Shown: positions 18,509 through 27,000 of the stretch, piece after piece
Layout of the letters: the number at the start of each line of letters is the position of its first letter
How positions within the stretch are numbered: the stretch's first letter is position 1
Assembly: GCF_039634365.2 (NCBI RefSeq)
Contig: NZ_CP155079.2
Coordinates: 4,650,001-4,714,000, forward strand
From: Mucilaginibacter sp. PAMB04168
GTDB lineage: Bacteria; Bacteroidota; Bacteroidia; Sphingobacteriales; Sphingobacteriaceae
Reading direction: 5' to 3'
DNA length: 64,000 nucleotides
The notes under the pieces: model-generated
What the model was told of the DNA's origin: nothing
What the model saw: the letters and a program-made list of their open reading frames with translations, nothing else
Databases searched by the model: none
Made by a program: the position numbers and the translations under genes

Positions 18509-19312
18509 TTATTTTCTGCGCCATAGCTTGCCGGTATAATCCAGTTCCTGTAATCCTAACTGTACTTTCTGACCCGACGTAAAGCCCCAGACCGGTTCAA
18601 AGGCGTTTTGTAAGAAGATATTCATTTTAGCCTCGCTAAAAAACCAGCATGGATATGAAGCATCATAAAAAGCAGGCGGCACGCTTTGAATTGTGAGGCG
18701 GTCTTCAGGCTCATCAATAAATGCAGTACGGTCTATCATCAGGTAGGGAATATTAGATTCTACCACCTTTGTTAACAGTTCGTATGGCCTTTCCATATAT
18801 TGCAGTGAACTGGAGAACAGCAATAACTGTGGTGTACCGTTGTTCTTACACGCCTCCTCAAGTGAATGGTAAAAGTGCAGATGTTCATCCTCAAAATTCT
18901 TGCGGCCTTCTTCTACAAACATAGCTTGTTCAACCAGGCGCCATTCTAACGTTTGCAGGTGCTTTAAAAACGGAAAATTTTGCCGGTACGATGTGCCCAG
19001 CGAGCCGCCATAATCAACCAGGCTAAGCCTGTTGTCGTTTTGCGATGCTATCCACAGTAGTGCAGCTAAAAGCGGATAAGCTACTTCAATATTGCTATAA
19101 GTAATGCCATCACGCTCATAAGCATACTTGCCCTCTTTAACTTGTAATGCGCCGGCCTTAACACGCTGCAATACCGTTTGGGCGTTATAGCCAGTGGTTT
19201 TTTGCAGCGCATCCTGCCAGTTAGCATAGCGCCCATGCCACCCGTACTTGAAACTGTATCTAATAGCTCTCTTTAGTATCTCTGGCACAAATTCGCCTTT
19301 CTTAAATGGCAT
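18509..19312 (-). CDS. TIGR04325-type methyltransferase
   Basis: 267 residues. The SAM-binding loop is VDYGGSLGTSY near residue 100. LLLFSSSLQYMERPYELL and IDRTAFIDEPEDRLTIQSVPP are blocks I associate with the TIGR04325 family of putative methyltransferases found near polysaccharide-synthesis genes. No such genes flank it here, so the substrate is open. The N-terminal WHGRYANWQDALQKTTGY segment is also typical. Cytosolic, with no signal peptide. Confidence 0.7.
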   Translation of the reverse strand: MPFKKGEFVPEILKRAIRYSFKYGWHGRYANWQDALQKTTGYNAQTVLQRVKAGALQVKEGKYAYERDGITYSNIEVAYPLLAALLWIASQNDNRLSLVDYGGSLGTSYRQNFPFLKHLQTLEWRLVEQAMFVEEGRKNFEDEHLHFYHSLEEACKNNGTPQLLLFSSSLQYMERPYELLTKVVESNIPYLMIDRTAFIDEPEDRLTIQSVPPAFYDASYPCWFFSEAKMNIFLQNAFEPVWGFTSGQKVQLGLQELDYTGKLWRRK

Positions 19313-19462
19313 AATGATGATCTGAAATGGAATATTTTACTGTATATTTATGCTATACGGAAAATAAGACTAACGGGTTTATTAAAGCCTTAATAAACCA
19401 ATACCTCGTTTAAAAATTAAGTTACCTACTTTTATATCAACCAAAAATAAATTACTAATTTT

Positions 19463-19493
19463 TTTAGTATATGAACTTTATTAAGTATATTTG
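19463..19493 (+). promoter_or_regulatory. recA promoter
   Basis: TATATTTG at 19486-19493 is a full -7 match. TTTA at 19463-19466 with a 19-bp spacer is one base off the -33 TTTG. The start codon is 18 nt further on. I see no recognisable LexA box. Confidence 0.65.
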
Positions 19494-19511
19494 TTATAGA
19501 AAATAAACAAG

Positions 19512-20531
19512 ATGAGTAACGCAAGCGCAGATAAATTAAAAGCATTGCAGCTTACACTGGATAAGCTGGAAAAATCGTACGGTAAAGGAACCATCATGAA
19601 ACTGGGCGATTCTGTAATCGAGCCTATAGAGGTAATTCCGACCGGTTCGTTAACGTTGGACCTGGCTTTAGGTGTAGGCGGATTACCCAAAGGCCGTGTA
19701 ATTGAGATTTACGGTCCCGAATCATCAGGTAAAACCACTTTGGCTATCCATGCCATTGCGGAATCGCAGAAGAGAGGCGGCATTGCAGCTTTTATTGATG
19801 CTGAGCATGCCTTTGATCGTTTCTATGCTCAAAAATTAGGAGTGGATGTAGAGAACCTACTGATCTCTCAACCTGACAACGGTGAGCAGGCTTTAGAAAT
19901 TGCCGACAACCTGATCCGCTCGGGCGCCATTGATATATTGGTAATTGACTCGGTAGCAGCATTGGTACCTAAAGGCGAAATTGAAGGAGAGATGGGCGAC
20001 TCTAAAATGGGTTTACATGCCCGCTTAATGTCACAGGCCTTACGGAAGCTTACCGGTACCATTAGCAAAACCGGATGTTGCTGTATTTTCATTAACCAGT
20101 TACGCGATAAGATTGGTGTAATGTTTGGTAACCCCGAAACTACTACCGGTGGTAACGCCTTAAAATTCTATGCTTCTGTACGTTTGGATGTACGCCGTAT
20201 ATCTCAAATTAAAGATAGTGATGAAGTATCAGGTAACCGTGTAAAGGTGAAAATTGTAAAAAACAAAGTGGCACCTCCGTTCCGTTTAGCCGAGTTTGAC
20301 ATTATGTTTGGCGAAGGTATATCCAAAGCCGGCGAGATCATTGACCTGGGTGTTGAGCATAACATCATAAAAAAAGCAGGTTCATGGTTTAGCTACGGCG
20401 ACAGCCGCTTAGGCCAGGGTCGTGATGCTGTAAAACAATTAATTATCGACAATCCGGAATTAGCCGAGGAACTGGAAAACAAGATTAAACAAGTTGTGTC
20501 AGGTGATAACATGCCTGAGGAAGTGGAATAA
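19512..20531 (+). CDS. recA: recombinase RecA
   Basis: 339 residues, full length. RecA polymerises on single-stranded DNA for homologous pairing and triggers SOS repressor cleavage. Walker A is GPESSGKTT near residue 72. Walker B is the hydrophobic stretch ending in LVIDSVAALVPKGEIEGEMGD, and the loop-2/DNA-binding region contains NQLRDKIGVMFGNPETTTGG. The C-terminus is acidic (DNMPEEVE), as expected for autoregulation. Single gene with its own promoter and terminator. Confidence 0.98.
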   Translation: MSNASADKLKALQLTLDKLEKSYGKGTIMKLGDSVIEPIEVIPTGSLTLDLALGVGGLPKGRVIEIYGPESSGKTTLAIHAIAESQKRGGIAAFIDAEHAFDRFYAQKLGVDVENLLISQPDNGEQALEIADNLIRSGAIDILVIDSVAALVPKGEIEGEMGDSKMGLHARLMSQALRKLTGTISKTGCCCIFINQLRDKIGVMFGNPETTTGGNALKFYASVRLDVRRISQIKDSDEVSGNRVKVKIVKNKVAPPFRLAEFDIMFGEGISKAGEIIDLGVEHNIIKKAGSWFSYGDSRLGQGRDAVKQLIIDNPELAEELENKIKQVVSGDNMPEEVE

Positions 20532-20556
20532 GCTTTTTAAATCTAATTAATTATAC

Positions 20557-20584
20557 AAGCCGCTTTTAAGCGGCTTTTTTTGTG
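20557..20584 (+). terminator. recA terminator
   Basis: AAGCCGCTT-TT-AAGCGGCTT followed by a T run. The 180 bp that follow before the aldo/keto reductase gene hold no visible gene. Confidence 0.9.
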
Positions 20585-20763
20585 TGCGATTATTATTAGT
20601 TTGTTGAAGCATCAGATGATAACTGCATTTACAATATAGATGACGCTTATGCCGAAAGTAAAAGACCTTCTGTGCATCCTGATAAATAACTGACAAACAT
20701 TTGCGGCATAGTGTGTTATTTTAATACCAGCAAATACATTCATTTCAACTACAAATACACACT

Positions 20764-21795
20764 ATGGAATTCAGACAATTAGGCGCATCGGGGCTATTTG
20801 TACCGGTGCTTAGCTTTGGCACAGCAACCTTTGGCGGCGGCAACGAATTTTTTAAGGCTTGGGGCAATACCCAGGTTGATGAGGCTAAACGCCTGGTGAA
20901 CCTTTGCCTTGATGCAGGTGTTAACTTTTTCGACACAGCCAATATTTACTCAGGCGGCGCTTCAGAAGAAATCTTAGGCCAGGCGTTAGAAGGCCTACGC
21001 AGCCAGGTACTTATATCCACCAAAGCAACCTTTCCTATGAGCGATAAGCCAAACGATTTTGGTTCATCACGCTCACACCTCATAAAACAATGTGAAGACA
21101 GCTTGCGCCGCCTCAAGACCGATCATATTGATATTTACCACATGCACGGTTTTGATGCCAATACACCGGTTGAGGAAACATTAAAAGCTTTAGATGACCT
21201 GGTTACCAGTGGCAAGATACGTTACATTGCCTGCTCAAATTTTTCGGGTTGGCACTTAATGAAATCTTTATCCATATCAGAACGTTACGGCTGGTCTAAA
21301 TATGTAGCCCACCAGGCATATTATTCATTACTCGACCGCGAGTTTGAGTGGGAATTGATGCCGTTGGGTATTGAACACAAAGTAAGCACTATCGTTTGGA
21401 GCCCACTATCGTCGGGCCGTTTAGGTGGCAAGTTCCGCAGAAACCAGCCGATTCCCGAAAATAACCGCATGGCTCAAGGCGGATCACATGGTCCGGCTAC
21501 CAACTTTGAGTTGTTGTACAAAATTGTGGATGTTTTAGATGAAGTAGCCGAGGAGACCGGCAAATCAGTACCGCAAGTGGCCTTAAACTGGTTGCTACAG
21601 CGCCCAACTATTGCCAACATTATAATTGGCGCACGCGATGAAGAGCAACTAAAACAAAATTTGGGCGCCGTGGGCTGGAACTTAACTACTGACCAGGTTA
21701 AAAAACTGGACGCTGCGAGCGACCGCGACCCGATATATCCTTACTGGCACCAACGTCAAAACCCGCAACTGATACCGCCGCCTAAGTTTTATTAA
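20764..21795 (+). CDS. aldo/keto reductase
   Basis: 343 residues, an (alpha/beta)8 NADPH-dependent carbonyl reductase. The catalytic tetrad is visible: Asp and Tyr in FFDTANIYSGG, Lys in LISTKATF and His in DIYHMHGFD. The C-terminal NADPH loop reads IIIGARDEEQLKQNLGAV, typical of the AKR11/YajO-like group. Substrate unknown. Single gene, sharing a bidirectional terminator with the convergent hydrolase. Confidence 0.9.
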   Translation: MEFRQLGASGLFVPVLSFGTATFGGGNEFFKAWGNTQVDEAKRLVNLCLDAGVNFFDTANIYSGGASEEILGQALEGLRSQVLISTKATFPMSDKPNDFGSSRSHLIKQCEDSLRRLKTDHIDIYHMHGFDANTPVEETLKALDDLVTSGKIRYIACSNFSGWHLMKSLSISERYGWSKYVAHQAYYSLLDREFEWELMPLGIEHKVSTIVWSPLSSGRLGGKFRRNQPIPENNRMAQGGSHGPATNFELLYKIVDVLDEVAEETGKSVPQVALNWLLQRPTIANIIIGARDEEQLKQNLGAVGWNLTTDQVKKLDAASDRDPIYPYWHQRQNPQLIPPPKFY

Positions 21796-21816
21796 TCGGC
21801 AATTATATAAGATAAG

Positions 21817-21848
21817 AAAAGCCGCTTTGTTGGTCAAAGCGGTTTTTT
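21817..21848. terminator. bidirectional terminator
   Basis: AAGCCGCTTTG pairs with CAAAGCGGTTT around a 5-nt loop, with T8 on the plus strand and an A/T-rich flank on the other side. It separates the convergent aldo/keto reductase and hydrolase genes. Confidence 0.85.
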
Positions 21849-22781
21849 TTATTTTAAAACGTTATTTAGGAAACCTGTAATATATGCCACTGTAGGTGTA
21901 AACCAGGGCTCAAATAGGCAAAACGCATGAGGAGAATCCGGAAAGGTATGCACCTCGTTATAAATATGATACTGGTTTAAGATGTTTATATAATCGGTAC
22001 GACCAGCATGCATTCGGTCTACCGAACTGTTGACGAAAAGCGTAGGTGGTGTGCGGGAACCAACATGGGCCAAAGCGCCTGCTTGTTGCCATAATTCTGG
22101 TTTTTCAGTTTTGGTATAACCCAACCAATTTGTACCAGCCGAAACAGACTTACTGTCGTCACCCTCGCCCGATTCAGGGTGAATGAAAGCGAGCGTACCA
22201 TCAATATCAACAATGGCTTTAATGCCAGGTACGGTAGTACCTAACAAGGTGGCCAACTGCCCTCCTGCCGAAAAGCCGCAAACAACTATTCTTTGCGTAT
22301 CTACTTTGTTTTTTTTCGCATTGGCCTTAACCCACTTGATAGCAGCTTGCAGATCTTGCACAGCGGCCGGGTACAAAGCATGGGTTGATAAGCGGTAAGC
22401 AGGTGTAAAGCAAACAAAACCTTGCTCGGCCAGTCGCGCAGCAAGTGGGTGATGCTGTGTACGGCTACCCGAGCGCCAGCCACCACCATGAATAATGATT
22501 ACGGCGGGCAAAAGCTTTTGAGCTGCTTTCTTGGGCCTAAACACATCTAATAGCAGCTTCTGATCGTTTACTGTTCGATAATTGATATTCTGACTTGCCT
22601 TTACCAATGGTGGCAGACTGTCTTTTACCAATTGTATTTGCGAATACTTCTTTTTAGCATTTTTGTAAGCGCTATAATTAGTAAAAGAGGTATCGGTCTG
22701 TTGTGTAAGGCCGGCAGTGCGCTGGGCGTATGTAGCCGTAGTCACCAATAAGCTTACAACCAAAAAAAGGCACCTTACCAT
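21849..22781 (-). CDS. secreted alpha/beta hydrolase (esterase/lipase-like)
   Basis: 310 residues from the Met at 22781, whose signal peptide MVRCLFLVVSLLVTTATYAQ is standard; a longer frame to 22901 runs through the neighbouring small gene. The oxyanion-hole motif HGGGWRSGS and nucleophile elbow GFSAGGQLA place it in the BD-FAE/hormone-sensitive-lipase-like carboxylesterases. The catalytic Asp and His are likely in VNSSVDRMHAGR and FPDSPHAF. Periplasmic. The probable substrates are acetylated polysaccharides or small esters, by family analogy only. Confidence 0.82.
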   Translation of the reverse strand: MVRCLFLVVSLLVTTATYAQRTAGLTQQTDTSFTNYSAYKNAKKKYSQIQLVKDSLPPLVKASQNINYRTVNDQKLLLDVFRPKKAAQKLLPAVIIIHGGGWRSGSRTQHHPLAARLAEQGFVCFTPAYRLSTHALYPAAVQDLQAAIKWVKANAKKNKVDTQRIVVCGFSAGGQLATLLGTTVPGIKAIVDIDGTLAFIHPESGEGDDSKSVSAGTNWLGYTKTEKPELWQQAGALAHVGSRTPPTLFVNSSVDRMHAGRTDYINILNQYHIYNEVHTFPDSPHAFCLFEPWFTPTVAYITGFLNNVLK

Positions 22782-22792
22782 AAGATTTTTAA

Positions 22793-22963
22793 TTATTTGC
22801 CACCTGTACGCACATACATGTAAACAATAGCAATAACAACAGTTAAGCCAAGTACCACCAAACCGGTGATGCCTTTGCGCTTGTCCTGCCGCATTACCCA
22901 AATCAACAACCCTACCAGGGGAACTACAAAAATCAACCAGAATATTAGTGAGGGTATGCTCAT
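22793..22963 (-). CDS. small two-helix membrane protein
   Basis: 56 residues starting MSIPSLIFWLIFVV. Two hydrophobic helices (about 5-24 and 34-51) are separated by a basic loop QDKRKG, giving a hairpin topology with a cytosolic Arg/Lys turn. It sits in the 190-bp gap between tsaD and the hydrolase on the same strand, 10 bp after the tsaD stop, so it is probably cotranscribed. It resembles small PLDc_N/phage-shock-like membrane peptides only in topology; no family is claimed. Confidence 0.6.
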   Translation of the reverse strand: MSIPSLIFWLIFVVPLVGLLIWVMRQDKRKGITGLVVLGLTVVIAIVYMYVRTGGK

Positions 22964-22973
22964 AAAATTATGT

Positions 22974-23975
22974 TTAAAATGGCATGCGGGCCAGCGGCGC
23001 CACATGTTGGTCCGTAAAATCACCTTTTAAATATTTATGGTAACCGGCTATGGCTATCATTGCAGCATTGTCGGTACAATACTCCATTTTGGGTATAAAA
23101 GTATTCCAGTGGTATTTTGCGCCAACATCGAGCAAACCTTGCCGTAAACCGGTGTTAGCCGAAACGCCTCCGGCCAAAGCTACATCCTTAATGCCATAGG
23201 CCTTTGCTGCTTTAGTTAATTTGTTCAGCAATATGGTCACAATGCGTTTTTCAACCGAAGCGCAAATATCGGCTAAGTTGTCCTTTACAAACGCGGCATT
23301 TTTAGCTTCGTTGTTTTGAATGAAATACAAGATAGCTGTTTTTAACCCGCTAAAGCTAAAGTTATAGCCGGGTATCTGCGGCTCGGGAAACTGGAAAGCA
23401 TCCGGATTGCCCAATCGGGCATGCTTATCAATCAGCGGACCGCCGGGATAGGGCAAACCCAGTATTTTACTGGTCTTATCCATTGCCTCGCCGGCAGCGT
23501 CGTCCTGCGTGTGGCCAATCACTTCCATATCAAAGTAATCCTTTACCAAAACTATTTGTGTATGCCCGCCCGAAACAGTCAAACATAAAAAGGGAAATGA
23601 TGGTTTAGGTTCATCAATGAAGTGCGCCAAAATATGGGCCTGCATGTGGTTCACCTCAATAAGTGGAAGGTTATTAGCCAGGGCAAATGCTTTGGCAAAT
23701 GATACGCCCACTAAAAGTGAACCTAAAAGGCCTGGTCCGCGTGTAAAAGCTACTGCATCAATATCATTTTTGCGTATTTTTGCGTTAGATATTGCTTGCT
23801 GTACAGCAGGAATGATATTCTGTTGATGAACCCTTGATGCCAGCTCAGGCACAACGCCTCCATAGGCCTCATGTATGGTTTGGTTAGCTATGATGTTACT
23901 AAGCATCGCACCATCCGCACATACAGCAGCCGAGGTTTCATCGCACGAAGATTCTATTCCTAAAATTACAGGCAC
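22974..23975 (-). CDS. tsaD: tRNA N6-adenosine threonylcarbamoyltransferase TsaD
   Basis: 333 residues, the usual length. TsaD (with TsaB/TsaE) transfers threonylcarbamoyl to A37 of ANN-decoding tRNAs. The ASKHA-fold signatures are present: ILGIESSCDETS at the N-terminus, the iron-binding HMQAH motif, and VSGGHTQIVLV. ALAGGVSANTGLR forms the nucleotide loop. The start is a GTG at 23975; no in-frame ATG is available. It is divergent from tamB with very little room between them. Confidence 0.96.
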   Translation of the reverse strand: MPVILGIESSCDETSAAVCADGAMLSNIIANQTIHEAYGGVVPELASRVHQQNIIPAVQQAISNAKIRKNDIDAVAFTRGPGLLGSLLVGVSFAKAFALANNLPLIEVNHMQAHILAHFIDEPKPSFPFLCLTVSGGHTQIVLVKDYFDMEVIGHTQDDAAGEAMDKTSKILGLPYPGGPLIDKHARLGNPDAFQFPEPQIPGYNFSFSGLKTAILYFIQNNEAKNAAFVKDNLADICASVEKRIVTILLNKLTKAAKAYGIKDVALAGGVSANTGLRQGLLDVGAKYHWNTFIPKMEYCTDNAAMIAIAGYHKYLKGDFTDQHVAPLARMPF

Positions 23976-23995
23976 TTGATATGTTTTTAAAGCTA

Positions 23996-24003
23996 CAAAA
24001 TTA
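23996..24003 (-). promoter_or_regulatory. -7 box of tsaD promoter
   Basis: TAATTTTG on the minus strand fits TAnnTTTG and lies 21 nt before the GTG start. It falls inside the probable 5' end of tamB. No convincing -33 TTTG is spaced correctly. Confidence 0.4.
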
Positions 24004-24065
24004 TCAAAAAAATACTCAAAATAGCGCTTGTTCTGGTACTCATTGTACTGCTCATTGTCAGTATA

Positions 24066-27000
24066 ATGTTAGTTCTTATCCAGTACAAGCCGGTACAAAC
24101 CTGGGCTGCCCGTAAAGCTGCAAAATACCTTTCGGAAGAGCTGCATACCAAGGTTGATATCAAGAGCCTTTACGTTAAGCCATTCTCGTCTGTTGTGTTG
24201 GAGGACTTTTATGTGCTCGACAAACAAAAAGACACGCTGCTACGCACCCCCCTGCTTGAAGTAGAGCTTAGCGATTTTTCGATCTTCAACAGCCTGAAAG
24301 ACCGCCATATAGAGTTTAAGCGCATACAGTTGAATAACGGCTCTGTCTACCTAAAGAAGCTAAAAGATAGCACTACGAACGTACAATTCATTATAGATTA
24401 TTTCAACCGCCCGGCAGATACCATAAAAAAAGCCGGCAAACCCTGGACACTAAATTTTGATCGTATTGGCATCAGTAATTTTCATTTCAGGTACAAAAAT
24501 TCGTTAAACCGTACTGCTACCCCACATCAGGTTAATTTTAACGATTTGGATGTTAGTCGTTTTACTACCGTGCTTACCGGCATGGATTTGAAAAACCACC
24601 TTTTTAAGGGCAATCTGCAGAATTTAACACTGCATGAAAAAAGCGGGTTTATTGTTAAAAGCCTTTCTGTAAATGCAACGGTTGACACTAACCAGATCAG
24701 ACTGCAAAACCTTTTTCTGGCTACGCCAAACTCCAGGCTGAAAGACTATTTTAGAATGCGCTATAAATCATTTGATGATTTTAGTGATTTCGAGAACAAG
24801 GTGGTGATGGATGCCGATTTGAAGAGCTCTCACTTATCATCAACAGATATTGGTTATTTTACCAGCTCATTAGGCAAAATCAACTTCGAACTTGATTTAA
24901 GCGGGCGTGCCAGCGGCAAGGTAAATCACATTAAAGCTCGTAACCTAACTGTATCTGCAGGTCAGGCTACTTACCTAAAAGGTAATTTTGAGCTGAAAGG
25001 GTTGCCCGAGTGGGAAACCACCCGCCTGGCGCTCGACTTTGACCAACTGGCCACTAATAAAAAAGATCTCGATAATTTATACAGCCGCTTTACTGGCACG
25101 CCCAACCGTAAACTTCCTGAGTTTTTGGCCAAGTTTGGCAACATCAGCTTTAATGGTCAGTTAAACGGCACCCAAAACAATTTTAATCTTAAAGGCACCT
25201 TTAAAACCTTACTGGGCCGCCTCAATCCTAACATTAATTTGCGGTTTAATGACAAGGGTGTTCCGGCTTACAAGGGCACTGTTGCAGCCACTAATTTTAA
25301 TTTGGCTCATTTGCTGGATAACAGCATGCTTGGCCGCAGTACATTTTCTGCCAAGATTGATGGCAGCGGTGATGAGCTGAAAAATCTACGAACCGATCTG
25401 GATGCGCAAATAAACTACCTGGACTTTAAGGGATATACTTACCATAACATTAGCACTAAAGGCAGCTTTAAAAATCAGATTGCCAAAGCCAACGTTAAGG
25501 TGGCCGACCATAATATAAAGCTAAATTTAACCGGCAATGTGAATCTCAAACCTGCATCGCCACAATATCAGCTGGCCGGAACAATTAAAGACGCTCGGTT
25601 AAACAAGCTTGGTTTTATTAAAGACACGCTTACGCTAAGCACCACTATCAACACCAACTTTTCGGGTAACAACGCTAATAATTTACAGGGCTTTGTAAGC
25701 CTCACGCCTACCCGTGTAAGTACGCCGCATGAGAATTACGTGGTCGACTCGCTAATGTTAACGGCAACGGGCTTAGGCAGCAACCGCACCATCAGTCTGC
25801 AATCTGATCTGGCCGATGGCAGCATTAAAGGCCGGTTTGATTTAAATACCTTGCCGTCTTACTATAAAACCATTGCCAAAAAGTACATCCCCTCATTAAA
25901 GACCAAGATATACAAACCCGGTTTTCAAGACTTTGAGTTTAGGCTTAATCTCAAAAACCTCGATCCTGCTTTGCTCATTTTTGCACCCGATTTGAAAATA
26001 CCGGAGGGCGGTACTTTCGTAGGCCGGTTCAATTCGGCTAATAAAACCGCTACGCTGAGCGGCCTTATTAAAACGGTACAGTACGGCAAGATGGTGTTTC
26101 ATGATTTCATTGTGGATGAAAGCACCGCCGATAGTTTATTGAACCTTAACGTCTCGTTAAGTAAAGTGGATTTAACCGATAGCTTGTACATTAAAGATAT
26201 TAACATTACCAACTTTTTACGTAATGACAGCCTGAACTTTAACGTAAAACTATCAGATAAAAACGCCACCAACCAATTAGACTTATATGGCCTGGTGGAG
26301 TTTGGACGCGACACCACGGCTAAGCTTAAGCTACTGCCATCTGAGGTAGTTTTGGAGCGCGAATCATGGCGACTTACAGAGCAGGTTCGTATACGCTTGC
26401 TGAACGGTAAAACCCAGGTTGAAGGATTTGAACTGAGTAACGGTGAGCAGCATGTACGTATTGACGGTTTCATATCATCGAGCGCAAAGGATAGACTAAA
26501 GTTGCAGTTTGACAAATTCAGAATGTCTACGCTTAACCAATTAACCAAGTCGGGCGGGGTATTGCTGGGAGGCGCTCTCAGCGGTGATGTAAATTTAAGT
26601 GCCGTATTGAAAGCGCCTGGCATAGATGCCAATATGCGCATTGATTCGCTCATGATGAACAAGACCCTGGTGGGCGATGTAAAAATCGTATCAGACCTGG
26701 ACAATGAGCGTAAGCGGGCCAACGTAAAAATGAACATCCTTAACCGAGGGCTGGAGACGCTGAATATAGCCGGCGCTTACTATCTTAATAAGGAATCGGG
26801 TGATAAGTTGGATTTCGATGTCCGCATGGATCAAACGGAGGCGGTTATTTTTGCACCGTTTATCAAGAATTTGGTTTCTGATGTTAAAGGCACCATTTCG
26901 GCTGACTTGAAACTTACAGGCGCTCCATCTAACCCGCAACTGAACGGTGATATCACCCTTGCTAACACCGGCGTTACGGTTGACTATTTGAAAGTACCTT

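Noticed and set aside
26099..26737. Minus-strand frame of 212 codons inside tamB
   Set aside because: Shadow of the tamB frame: Ser/Leu/Arg-rich composition, no motifs, no promoter.
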